A stretch of DNA of 64,000 nt. Source: Aquatica leii (lineage: Eukaryota; Arthropoda; Insecta; Coleoptera; Lampyridae). The notes under the pieces are model-generated. The model made no database searches and was not told the DNA's origin. It saw nothing but the letters and a program-made list of their open reading frames with translations. The position numbers were made by a program, and so were the translations under genes. Each line of letters begins with the position of its first letter. Position 1 is the first letter of the stretch. Shown one piece after another: positions 47,060 through 58,720 of this stretch. The stretch spans positions 230,290,532-230,354,531 of the forward strand of contig CM069432.1 in assembly GCA_035610365.1 (NCBI GenBank). Direction: 5' to 3'.

Positions 47060-48440
47060 TGTTACGTGCAAAAGTTGGAACAATGACACTTGCCTGAAAT
47101 AAAGTAACATAAATGAAGTTATTGCCGGTGCTCAGTGAAGAGGGGGTGGGTTGTATTCTAATTTCCGTGGTTGTTTTGAAAAACTCAAAAAAAACACAAT
47201 AAAAAGTTAAAAATCAAAGGGCACCAGGAAGGTGTAAAGCTCAATGGACTAGAACCCCTTGTCTACCACGAGTCTGCTTCAAATGGCTACACTCAAATGG
47301 GACTTACCGTAAGAGTGTACCACACAAAAAATCTGTATTAATCTAAAATTCACATACGCGAAAGCCGGCTGAACAAAAGCTTTGTTACATTTACCAATTT
47401 TACATTTATTACATAATTGAAATGAAGCTAGACAAGCAATAAATCAAGAAATTACATTAAAACTAAGTCAATTTGACGCAAATAAAATCTTAAATTAAAA
47501 CAAAACTGAATAAGCATAACGTGATTACGCTGAAACAAAATGAAAATAATAAAAAATAAACAAAAAATTAAATTACCTTTTTAAAGGAAAAAATGCACGG
47601 CTGGTACGCATAAAAAAATAAAATACGTAACAAAATCAAATGAATTCCGTAATTGTATAAAACATACTTGACAAACTACTATGGTACGCAAACATAAGAT
47701 TATCTTTCTTTTCTGCTTTTACTTAATGTCGATGTAACACTTTAGACGTTGGTCACATTACGTCTTATACTTTTGTTGTTTAATAATAATAATTAGCACA
47801 AACAAATGCCATAAGATGTTTGTATAATCGAAAGATTCGATAGCTAAGCAGTAAATTCTGATTAATTTTAAAGCTTTTCAATCACTAAACTCGCAAATAA
47901 ATAACTTAATCGGTAATCAATAAATACCTTGATAGTTTGTTCGTAGGCAAACTCCTGGTTAGCTTTAGGCCAGTTGACGTCGTCCGGAACTTTGATAGGG
48001 TACCACAACCATATGAACAATTTACCGTCGGAAGATTTTCAATAAACCGCCACCAAGGCGAAAATTGGATTGCGAAACACAAACTTACGCACAAACGCAC
48101 GATACGTTAATACGAAACCAAACCGGTATCCAGTGAAATTCAATAAACCGTAATTACTTTACAGAATTGGAAAGTTTTTTTCACTTGAACGAACTATTGA
48201 CTGTTCCATTGTTAATGACTTCCGCGGTAATTCTTCATCTGAACATGGTGAATTTACCACCCGACAAAATACATCCCGATACTTAAGTCATATCGAACTG
48301 CTGTCCTCACCATCCCCTCACCAAGCCCTCACCAAAACCACTTATATATTTATTAACTTTACCGGCTACCCTTTCTTAAAAGCTGCATTTGAAAACTGCT
48401 GCTAAGTGCAAAGAGGATGCAAACAGATTTAATTACGTCA
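47060..48440. repeat. LTR copy 3, diverged and 3'-truncated
   Basis: It begins TGTTACGTGC and then follows the same layout as the LTRs at 20036 and 50506, though with many substitutions: CCTGAAATAAAGTAACATAA, GGGGTGGGTTGTA, AAATCAAAGGGCACCAGGAA, and later an ACCTTGATAGTTTG to CCGCCACCAAGGCG stretch. Similarity fades near 48440 before the expected GGTTACA end. It is older than copies 1 and 2. Confidence 0.7.
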
Positions 48441-48792
48441 CAAAAGTAGTGTTGGTAAACGGCTTTTAATTCTGTGTGAATTGCCAAATTGACAAAATAT
48501 TATATTTCATTACTTTCATAAAAATTACTTGTCTAATAAATTATAAAAATGAACCGCATGATTCAACTTTAAATGTAATACGATAAAACTAACACATAGA
48601 GAATTAAGTACGATTGTACTGAAAATGTACTTAAATCAAAAAACTTTTAAACAAATTTAAAATAAACAAACTGCTAAAATATATTCAATTACAATTATAT
48701 CTGAGAAGAAAAACATAAATTACAACTAGAATTTTTACAGAACAAAGAAAACGAAAAAAAAAAAATTAGGGCGTGTACTAGTGTACACATGT

Positions 48793-48809
48793 AAGAAGTG
48801 AAACTTCTT
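48793..48809. repeat. AAGAAGTGAAACTTCTT imperfect palindrome
   Basis: It is an inverted partner of AAGAAGTTTCACTTC at 49812-49826, and a related AAGAAGTTTTACTTC lies at 41366-41380. The element family is unknown. Confidence 0.5.
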
Positions 48810-48838
48810 TATGGCCTTATTTTTCGCAAAATGATCTA

Positions 48839-49199
48839 CATGCAACTTTTCAGAAATTGGTTAAATAAAGTTAAATTAGATAAATTTTAAACAAAAGGAT
48901 TTTATTATCATAGACATGAATACAAATTTTTGTAAATCAATTAACTAATTTTTGTAGATTCAATTTCATATTTCAGTTACCATAAGCCATTAATTACAAA
49001 AATATATAATAACGATGACAATGATAGTAATAATTCTATTACAATTAATGAAATGCTGTAATAATCTTAGTAGCAAAAAGTTAAAGTTAATAAAGTTAAA
49101 TAATTGTATTATTTGTATTCATGTCTATGATAATAAAATCCTTTTGTTTAAAATTTATCTAATTTAACTTTATTTAACCAATTTCTGAAAAGTTGCATG
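48839..49199. mobile_element. 361-bp fold-back MITE with TA target duplication
   Basis: Arms of about 95 bases starting CATGCAACTTTTCAGAAATT are inverted at the right end, which finishes GAAAAGTTGCATG. TA flanks both sides (48837-48838 and 49200-49201). The arms include TTAAACAAAAGGATTTTATT and AGACATGAATACAAA. No coding capacity. A second, partial copy of its right half lies inverted at about 49332-49480. Confidence 0.82.
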
Positions 49200-49294
49200 T
49201 ATATCAATTAATTGATGTTCATTAAATTAGCAGTCTTATTAATTAATAAATACTATTTTAATGAAATCATATACATTGACCGATAGTTACAATA

Positions 49295-49580
49295 AGAAAC
49301 TGAGGTTAACCTTAAATATTTTAAATTTAAAATTAGATAAATTTTAAACAAAAGGATTTTATTATAATAGACATGAATACAAATAATACAATTATTTCAC
49401 TTTAACTTTTTGCTACTAAGATTATTACAGGATGTCATTAATTGAAATAGAATTATTACTATCATTGTCATCGTTCAATTAGAAACTGAAGTTAACCTTA
49501 AATATATTAAATTTAAAATGTCATCGTTCAATCAGAAACTGAGGTTAACCTTAAATATTTTAAATTTAAATTAATAACAT
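49295..49580. repeat. rearranged MITE copy with a three-fold 38-bp repeat
   Basis: AGAAACTGAGGTTAACCTTA followed by an AATATTTTAAATTTAAA tail occurs at 49295-49332, 49481-49518 and 49534-49570. The last two are also preceded by TGTCATCGTTCAAT. Between the first and second lies a partial MITE copy (ACAAAAGGATTTTATTATAA, then a TTACTATCATTGTCATCG stretch inverted relative to 49000-49080). Confidence 0.75.
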
Positions 49581-50501
49581 ATTTCAGAATTTATACTCTA
49601 TGTCAATTAATTCCACCCAAGTATTAGAAAAATAGATATAATTACTTACTTTTGTTAAAAATCCACTGGAATTAGAATTAAAATAAAGCCTTTGATTTTG
49701 TTGATCACTTTAGTATTGATATATTATTTATCACGTCGCTATTGCGTTTCAGAAAAAAAGATGGCGCGTAACGGAAAAAATGTGACGGTAAATTTTTTTC
49801 CAACGCCGATAAAGAAGTTTCACTTCAAAAACACAAACGCAGAATACGGATGTTTAAGCAACGTAATGATTTCTAAATAAATAAATACTAACTTTACTTA
49901 CAAAATTGATTAACAATTATGAATCTAAAAACCTTAAATAACTTCCTTAAATCAAATTAAAATCAATACAATTCCAAAATACATGACATGAATAACATCA
50001 ATTTAAATACAAGGTCCTTTACGAAAGAAATCGCACAATCTCAAACGACGGTTAAAATAAATCTTCAGAGTGTCATTAACCCAACTTGTGTGCGTTTATG
50101 GGAGACTGGAGCTATATGACCACACTTTCAATTTAAAACCCGCTTATATGCAGTACTACCAACTTTTATTGCTATAACTAAATGGTCTGACAAAAATCGT
50201 GCTTGTGTGCAGAGAAATAAAAGAGTTAAAAGCAAAACACTAAAATACCGTCATTTGATGTGCTTTCACAAAAGTATAAAAAAATACATAAAGTATATAA
50301 AAATTAGTAATGCTAAGATCAAACAAGTGTGCTTTATAACAGCATATTAAAAAAAAACCTCCACAAAACCACAAAATAGGCAAACAAATAATGTTTAGCG
50401 CTGGACATGGAAAAGAACTTAAAGGATCATATCCTATTTTTGACAAAATTATACTCTGGTATGACAATTCAAATAAAGCAAATTGCTTATAAATTTGTTG
50501 A
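49581..50501. other. non-coding sequence between MITE debris and the solo LTR
   Basis: AT-rich with no recognised gene, apart from the AAGAAGTTTCACTTC motif at 49812-49826. Confidence 0.4.
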
Positions 50502-50505
50502 AAGT

Positions 50506-52326
50506 TGTTACATGCCAAAGTTAAAACAATGTCACTGCCTGAAATGAGGTAACATAAACGAAGTTGTGCCGGTTGCTCAGTGGAGACGGGGTGGGTTATA
50601 TTTAAAAGTTTCGTGATTGAATTGGATCAACTTGACGAAAACACAAAATCGAAAAGTAATAATGTCGAAATCAAAGGGCGCCAGGAAGGAGTAAAGCTTA
50701 ATGGACTTCTGGCCCTTGCCAACCACAAGTCCGCTTCTGAAGGACACACTCTAAACGGACTTACCTTGATAGAGTGTATCTCACTAAAATCTGTAATAAA
50801 TTAATAAAGTTACACACGCGGAGGCCGACGGAATTAAAAGCTCTTAACATTTAACAATTTAACATTTATTTGAACACAAAAAAAAATAATGACACAAAAA
50901 TAGAGTATAGTAATCAACAAAAATTAACCAAAACAACAAAAGGTACGTAAATGAACGTTTGATCAAAACAAAATTTGAAGTTATTTGGATAAATACACAA
51001 AACAAAATAATAAAATACAAAATACAGAATTTAAAGAAATAAAACAGCACAAATTAATAAATCTTAATTCATCTAAAATCACTGCCGTGTGCGCGTCGAA
51101 ATTACTCAAATATAAAATGAAATAAACTTATAAAACTAATATATATAATTTGAATCGAAAATTCGGTCCCGTTTAATAAATTTTTAACTCGGGATTATAA
51201 CACAGTTCCGCTAAATACGGACAATAATTAGTTACATTAACGTTAAATCAATTCGAGACACTTGTAATTTTTACTTAAAATTCAAAGCTTTTAACACTTA
51301 AATCACGTAAATAATATCTACACGATTAAATAAATGGTGCAACATAAATACCTTGAATTCGTCGTAACTTCAGGAAAGAACTTGTGGTTAGTTCGTAGTG
51401 GCCAGGTGAAAGGTACCCCAAACAATTTCTATGACGGCGGAAGAATTTTCTTTTTAACACTTAAATAAAATCCGCACAAATGCGAAGACTGGATGTAGCA
51501 CAACCCAACGATTGCATATCCAACTTGAAACGTGAGTTTTAATTTTGGAAACCATGAAGTCTACTTAAACCGTAAATTACGAAATTTGGAAAATCAAACT
51601 TTTCCACCACTACACTTAATTTTCACGGATCCAACTAACTTCCGCGGTAATACATAACGATAGGGTAAAAGTACCCTCACCACTCAACTACATCACGGTA
51701 TCCGGTATTTCTTGATTGCCACCGAAACAATCATGCCAAAACAAAATTTTACCTCCTTTAAAACTTCGTATTCCCACTTAATCTCAAAAACTTGCGCCGT
51801 AAAATCTTTGTAAAAGATAGAACATTAAACAAACGAACTTAACAAAGATGAAAACTATAATTGGCCACGTGAATTCTATCACGTAGACCTACGACAGAAA
51901 CATTTCTCATCAAAAACGCTTAGTTCGCTTAATTGCAGGTGGTTCGTAATCGCGCTTTATAAAAGAACTCAACATAAACAAAGTATAAATACCAAGAAAA
52001 ATGGATCAAATTACATTCCAAAAGGAAGTCGTAAATTATATAGCATCGTTATTTTACTGAGATAAACAAGTAAAACACTAAATCAAAATCAAAACCACGG
52101 GACTTTATGCATTCAAAAAAAAATACCAGTAATAATTGTAAAACAACTTGAAATACCGATAAACTTAAATCACACGTAATAAAATAACGAGCAAAACGTT
52201 TTCGATGCTAATATTGAACTAATCAATCGAAGAAAAACAAAAAAAAACAGAAAATTCAGCCAGCTGAATCTAATTACGGGGTCTGACATAAAAAGATTAC
52301 TGCTGAAATCCCAAACGCAGGTTACA
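50506..52326. repeat. solo LTR copy 2 (about 1.8 kb) with 4-bp target duplication
   Basis: It begins TGTTACATGCC and ends GGTTACA, flanked by AAGT (50502-50505 and 52327-52330). It matches copy 1 (20036-21848) nearly base for base over most of its length, with one short deletion after 50880 and scattered changes near 51650-51780. A separate target duplication shows that it inserted independently rather than by segmental duplication. It has no internal coding region. Confidence 0.82.
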
Positions 52327-52439
52327 AAGTAATAACATCAAAAATGATTTCAATAAAACTATCAAATTTTCCGGTGACGCTTAATTCTCTGGCTTTTTAA
52401 AACGCTGTGGTAACATCTTAATTAGAAAATTAAAACTTA

Positions 52440-52800
52440 AGTAGAAAACTAGGATTTAATAAGCTTGATGTGTCAAAATTGTACCACAACCTCAAATTTT
52501 TAAATGTGACGAGAAAAGTCTTAATACAGTTGGGAGTGCAGTAAAAATATTGGTCAAAAAAAGGCAAAAGCAGGTTGGTCTTATTTCCAGCGCTGAGCGA
52601 AAAACAAATATCACAGTGTTATGCTGATTCAGTAATGCAATGATATACTTTCCGGTTATGTTAATCTTCAAACGTCAAAAAATGACACCACTACTGGAGA
52701 AGGATGGGTCTCCAAATGTCATTTACACTTGCTCTAAAAATTTGACTAGATAAACGAAGATTCATTTGTAAAATGGTTTGAGCACTGTTAAATGTTTAAC
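52440..52800 (+). pseudogene. third pogo-like transposase scrap
   Basis: The plus strand reads VPQPQIFKCDEKSLNTV (containing the first catalytic acid, about 52490), VGSAVKILVKKRQKQVGLIS then SAERKTNITVLC, a stop, FSNAMIYFPVMLIFKRQKMT and DGSPNVIYTCSKNLTR. This order matches the first half of the DDE_1 core of pogo/Tigger-type transposases. No C-terminal half or terminal repeats are seen. It is closer to the copy at 45214-46330 than to the one at 4494-7081. Confidence 0.6.
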
Positions 52801-54585
52801 AGAGGAAGCAGTTTTCTTGGTACTTACAAGCGAAACGGCCGTCAAATAATTTACTTTGGTAGCGTTTCTTTTCTTTTACATTGTGATTATATTACACTGT
52901 TTTATTCATCACTATTTTACGCGAGTGCAAAATCAATTTACAACGTTTTCATACACAACGTTGTTATTGATGGCTTGCTGTATTAGACGATCGATATGTA
53001 TTACTTTTGGCGTGCTTTTTAATGGTTTTTCATTTAACCCCTTTTAAGGTTTTTTTATTGTCTTTGCTACTTTGGTGATGAACCTTGTTTGCTTCAGGAA
53101 TCCGTCATTTTGCGCTTTAACGTTATATCTGGTTTTTATCTATTTCTATCGATTATACCTTATTTAATAACTGGGAAAAACAATTAGAAAAAATTGATTT
53201 GCATTGCTAAATGTCATTAAATAAATAACCACATAATTTAAAAGTAGTAAGTTTCTATTTTTTTGTATTTGGATCTTCAGTCAGAATTTGTTTGTGCATA
53301 TTAATGATGCACTGATTTTTGGAGACAGACAAATATTTTAAGTCTAATCATTTTCGATTTTTTGGAAGCAATTTAATCACACCACTGGTACTTAGCATTA
53401 CGTAATCCATAATCAAATACCGTAATACAAAATTCTGAGTTTTCAGAAGAAATTTTATAATTAAATACAAAAACGCAGAGGTTTAAATCGCAAAAATATC
53501 ATAAACTTTACAAAACGATAGAAAAGCAATATGACGTAGCTAACAAACAAGGGTGCTTGGAGCTGTATAAAAATGATTGTAATCCTATAGGTAATCTTGA
53601 TTAAGATCGCAGCGCCACTGTGGTGTAAATAGAAACCTGAATTAACGACATACCGTTTAAAATTCATTAGTTTTTTTGTGTTTATAAAGTTGAATCAAAA
53701 ATATTTCTATCCTCTTTCATGTTAAGTTTTTTTAGAAGTAAGAGAAATCAGTTTAACTAAAATGGGTAATGTAAATCAAATGTACCGGTTAAGTTATTTA
53801 AGTATGCTTCTGTTGTATTAATTGTATTAATTGCAATATAGGTTTATACAATATTACTTATATATAGTCACAATCAAGCATTACAATTGAATATTATTAT
53901 TATTATCATATTAAATAAAAAATATTTAGGTTTTTTCTCGTCGGTTGCTGCTTGTTTCAGGAGCAATATAAATCATTTGGATTAGTTACCGTAAACTGAT
54001 TTAAAATGTACATGGTCTAGTGCAAATGTGCAATCAACTGATTAATCTTACTTCTCGCTCTAACACAACAATATAAGTTTACGATTATTGCAGTATTCAA
54101 CGCAATGAAGTATAATTATATTTATACCTCATTGATTCAACGTCATATAGCAACTTCAAATTTTACAAAAAATATGAATTATTGAGATGTAAAATGTAAT
54201 TTAATGTTAAATAATGTCAGTCAATCGATGGCAACAATGCAGTTATCATTTATCTTCCATGGAAGCAGTGATTAAAAACCATTGCAGTCATTTTTATTAA
54301 AATTTAAAATGAGGTTGTATTTCTATGTCATTATTTCTGTTTATCAAAAACGCCACCAGATAACGTATGGCTTAGGAAGGATTGCCTATAGGATGACAGG
54401 GATTGAGCGCGATAAATTAAAATGACTTTGTAATTATTAAATGAAGTATATATTGTTTTTTGTGAATTGTTTAAGTATTTTCTATAGTTTTTTATCAACT
54501 TTCGTATTATGTTAATCTTTTTAATTTATACACAGAACAAGAAAAATTTAAAATTTGGACCAGGATCGAAATGCAAAAACTAGTT
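52801..54585. other. AT-rich region without recognised genes
   Basis: Only short low-complexity frames. No clear repeat boundaries. Confidence 0.4.
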
Positions 54586-54589
54586 TATC

Positions 54590-54725
54590 AATGTTTTTGC
54601 CACTGTTTCTGCACCTTGATTAAGAATGGTATGCGCTTCCGTCTACTTTATGAAGTAATCCATGGTCACCAAAATAAATTTATTTCTAGAATTACAACGG
54701 CTCAGCGATGTCTATTGCTTTAAAA
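54590..54725 (-). pseudogene. Ty3/Gypsy integrase core scrap
   Basis: The minus strand reads KAIDIAEPL, a stop, then in another frame NKFILVTMDYFIK, a stop and TEAHTILNQGAETVA. This matches the integrase core consensus DI.GP...N.YILV.MDYFTKW.EA....Q.A.TVA. It is too short to place in a lineage. Confidence 0.55.
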
Positions 54726-55260
54726 GACTTTATGTTGTTTTATCGACGTTTTGAGTTTTTATGCTCATCCATTTTTTGACGCGTATTGGTTTTTTCAACG
54801 TTACTAGATACAAGCTGACAGTTAAGGCTTTTATTGATTTTGCGTTTTTTTTCCGTACTAATATTCTGCCAATCATAATAGCACGTCATTGTTAGGTATT
54901 TGTTAGCGGAATACTGGTCGCAGTATTTATTTGGTATTTTGATATATTTGTATAGGTTTTTCATCAATATATATTTGTTTTTCATTCTAATTTGAGGTAT
55001 GTTTTTACCATTTTTTATTTACTACCTCTGAGTAGCTAAACCTTTGTGTCAAGTTTAGTTACAATATTGAAACGTTGGAGAAATTATTCTAAAGTTCGAG
55101 AGTCTTTACGAAGTTTTTATCCATTACCAGAACGTTTACCGAAAGATATAGAAAATTCTCGAACGTTTGGCCAAAATATATAAATGCGCTACAAACAAAT
55201 CATACATAGATCAGTTATTTTAGTAATTCGAAGTCGGCAGTGTTAAGAAGATTATTCAAG

Positions 55261-55729
55261 ACATAAAACTTTCACCATAAAACATATTAACATATTTTTA
55301 GGGTAAATAGTGTATTATTTATTTAGAATAATATAATTGCGAGCTTTCGAACTAAGTCTAAGTTCTTCGTCAAGCAAAACTAAATTAATTTGACAATTGT
55401 AAAAACATTCTAACAATTTCAATAGAGACAGTGGTTACGAACTTTCTGACACATGGTTACCTGTTATTTCTTAATCTTAATTTGTCCACCATTGACACTT
55501 AAGCTACGTCTAGAGTTTTTATGGTGGTTTTCCTTAAGACATTCGAGCAAATGCTGTAGCTAAACTTGCGCTTCTTATCTAGTTCCCTTATAGTTATTGT
55601 TTTTAGTTACCTTAGTTTTTACAATTGTCAAATTAATTTAATTTTGCCTGACGAAGAACTTAGACCAAGTTCGAAAGCTCGCATTTATATTCTAAATAAA
55701 TAATACACCATTTACCCTAAAACTATTTT
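55261..55729. mobile_element. fold-back insertion with 13-bp target duplication and hammerhead-like motifs
   Basis: A 469-bp insert is flanked by AAGATTATTCAAG on both sides (55248-55260 and 55730-55742). Its outer arms, of roughly 110 bases (GGGTAAATAGTGTATTATTT on the left, its near-complement at 55650-55720 on the right), are inverted copies. Each carries CTGACGA, a GAACTT/AAGTTC stem and GAAAGCTCGC; the left arm copy is a degraded inverted one. A unique centre of about 200 bases separates them. No coding capacity. The long target duplication points to retroposition rather than a cut-and-paste element. Confidence 0.75.
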
Positions 55730-56304
55730 AAGATTATTCAAGTTTAAATAAATAAGTGATTAACGCGTGTCGAGATAAATACGACGTGCGTGACTTTAAT
55801 GTAAATAATAAGTGTTAAACTGAAGTTATCTGCGGACTTTATCTTTCGTGTAAGTGATAGTGCTATATAAATTTGTGTTTTTATTAAATATCCTTAGATT
55901 TAATTGGTTCGGTTAGTTATAAACGTGTACATATTTTTAGTATAAATAAATTAGTTTTAATAATCGTTACAATATTCCCACCCCTTCTTGGTGTTGCAAT
56001 TTCAATGTCACAGAAAATACTTTTAAATTATATTAAAGATTTTATTCTGCTGGTGCGAATCTTAGATTTTTAATTCTAATAGGTTGTTTCAATTAATAGT
56101 AAAACTATAAATACCACGTTACGTTATATTAACATAGTTCATTTTTAATATGTAAAAAGACTTATGTACATCTAATTAAATTAATTAATTAATTAATGTA
56201 AACTACAAAAATGAACTTGTGCGTAGTTTTTAAGCTTTGTTTTAATTCACCATAAGAACTGGAAATCGAGAAACATTAGAGAAGTTACTGAAATTATTAA
56301 ATAT

Positions 56305-56611
56305 ACATGTTATTTCCTAATCTAAATTTGTTCACCAATTACACTTAAGCTACGTCTAGAGTTTTTATGGTGGTTTTCCTTTAGAACTTCGAGCACATGC
56401 TGTAGCTAATTAAATTTGCGTCAATTATCTAGTTCTCTTACGATATATTGTTTTTAGTTACCTTAGTTTTGCAATTGTCATTGTAATTTATACTGCCTGA
56501 CGAAGAACTTAGATCAACTTCGAAAGCTTGCATGTAAATATTATTAAATAAATACACCATTTACCCTACAAAATTATTACTATGTTTTATGGTGAAACTT
56601 TTATGTCTATA
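56305..56611. mobile_element. second, 5'-truncated copy of the fold-back element
   Basis: It matches the centre and right arm of the element at 55261-55729 (TAGAGTTTTTATGGTGGTTT, ATGCTGTAGCTAA, CTGACGAAGAACTTAGATCA, GAAAGCTTGC). It extends further at its right end into ATGTTTTATGGTGAAACTTT, the complement of the other copy's left terminus. It is missing the left part. No target duplication was identified. Confidence 0.65.
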
Positions 56612-58075
56612 TTATGGTTACTTAACTAAAAAACACATAAAATTAGTGTTTTCATCAACTTATATTACCAAAAATTTTATAATTCTGCGATAGTCACATG
56701 TCGAGGGTTATTAACAAAACAAAAATTCTTGGCTAAGTGTTTTTGTATAAATAAAAATATTAAAACATATTAGTTTAAAACCACGTTTTTGATTTAGTAT
56801 TAGACATTACATTTTTTACAATAAACATAAATTAAGACAATAGAAAATATAAAGTGAAAAATATAGACATTTGTTGTAGTACAAATAAGATTGGGTGAGC
56901 CAAAAAAAAGGGTCGATTTGAATTTTCCGCTATTTAAAAATTTTGTTTAGTTGGTAAAACCTCTTAATGACAGTTTAAAAGTCATTAGTGTCAAACTATT
57001 TTTCAAAAGGTACAACATAACCTTTAAAGATTTATTTTTTATGAAATACACTGCTACCAACTTAAGATAACAAAATTTAACAATTTTTGTAGCGGTAAAT
57101 CTAACTTAACTCTAATCATTTCAAGTTTGAATACTTTATTTGTTAAACAATATATTTAATTATTTTGTGGTTTTATGTATTTTTACTAGCTTAACATTGT
57201 TTTTGTGTTAATGAGTCATGTGTTGTTTTGTTTTAAGCGTAATTATGTTTTTTGCTAGTAATACCGTACGTTAATAGTAAAATTCAGTGATTACAACGCA
57301 AGACCACACAAGTGGTATACAGTTTTTAGCTTGCACACCTTTTCGTTAGTTATTGCACAATCGATTATCGACCTTTGACACTTGGAGTTATTAAAGCGTA
57401 TTTATACGAAGATTGCAAGGAAACAGTGTATTGTTACATGTATTACATACTGTACATCTTCAATATTAGATCTATAGCAGTAAAACCTATGTTTGTCGTT
57501 TATTTTCTTTCTTTGCAGATAGCGAGTGCGTTTATATTATTTTAAATTAGTTTATGGTTAATTTATTGATTCACACATTAAATCAAGATATATTATTAAA
57601 ATATATATTTTGTAAGTTTATTTATGATTATCATATGATCAGTTTGTTTAATAAGGTTTAGATCAGTTTAGTACGTTCTGTTACATTTTTTTATATATAT
57701 TCTTTTTAATAATCAACTTTTAAAGTTTTATCTATTATTTTATTTTAAGTCGAAATGGGTTAGTAATATACTACGATTACCTATTTACTCTCAACGTTTT
57801 TGGAAAAAGGTTTCAGAATGTAAATAAATATATCAAATTTTAATAAAGATTAATATGAAGGTTTTTAAATTAAATTTACAAATGTGCTTTAGAATATAGT
57901 AAAAGTTTTTTAAATGGCTTAAATGTTTTTAAATAAAAACAATAAACGATGAAACATAACACTCCCCATTTAATATAGACGTATTTGGTACATACACGTA
58001 TATTTGTGTATCGGTGAAAATTCTTGAAAATATTGCAAAAATATATATTGCTCCTTTCATTCATTGGAAATTTAT
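56612..58075. other. AT-rich region without recognised genes
   Basis: No protein similarity, terminal repeats or structured RNA recognised. A TTAAT tandem tract lies just outside, at about 56178-56196. Confidence 0.4.
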
Positions 58076-58079
58076 CTCT

Positions 58080-58480
58080 TACGATGTTAACGATTCCAGT
58101 TACATCTATTCCACTTACGTAATTGTACCATTTTTGTTTTTGTTTTAGTCGTTATATTTTCAACACCTCATTCTCTTCTCTTTCTGTCGAATAAAGTTTT
58201 TCCTAATATTTTCTTCAAGACTGCCATTTCTGCTGTTTGGAGTCTCTTAGTCTTTGAAGTGTCCGGTTTTGTTTTGGCTGTGTATGTTAAGATTGATCTA
58301 AATGTTACTTTATATATTCTTGTTTTTGTCTCTTTGTCTATATGTTTATTTTTCAAGATCGTGGTATCTTCTATTCTGTTTGCTTTTGCAACTTGTTCTT
58401 TGCATTCTCAGTGCTACCTCAGCTGGATAATTCTATGCTTAGTTATTAAGAAGACATTACCTGTCATATCACTTTTTCAT
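58080..58480 (-). pseudogene. LINE (non-LTR) reverse transcriptase C-terminal scrap
   Basis: The minus strand reads KETKTRIYKVTFRSILTYTA then KTKPDTSKTKRLQTAEMAVL and KKILGKTLFDRKRRE (58356-58168). This is the post-palm end of an RTE- or jockey-like reverse transcriptase (KTRIYKT..RP..TY..E, then AEM..LR.I.GKT..DR.R). Weaker pieces on either side (SAEVALRMQRTSCKS upstream; NRCNWNR downstream) extend it. No endonuclease or poly-A tail is recognised. Confidence 0.7.
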
Positions 58481-58720
58481 ATACTTCTAGTTTACATTTT
58501 AGTGGTTTTTAACGTTTTGTTTAAAGTTTGTCATCAGCATAACACTAAATTACAATTTCTTTGTTACTCATTTTGCGTTCATTTTCTCTCTTTATTTTTT
58601 AAACTTTACTTTGGATATATGTTAGTTTTAATAATTGTGTTGGTATTTTTAAGTTGACATCTTCAGTTTGAATTATTTTAAATGCTTTTTGAAAGTATAT
58701 AAAATATGCTAATATATTAT

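Noticed and set aside
56178..56196. TTAAT tandem tract as an element border
   Set aside because: A simple repeat in AT-rich DNA, with no inverted or direct partner to make it a border.
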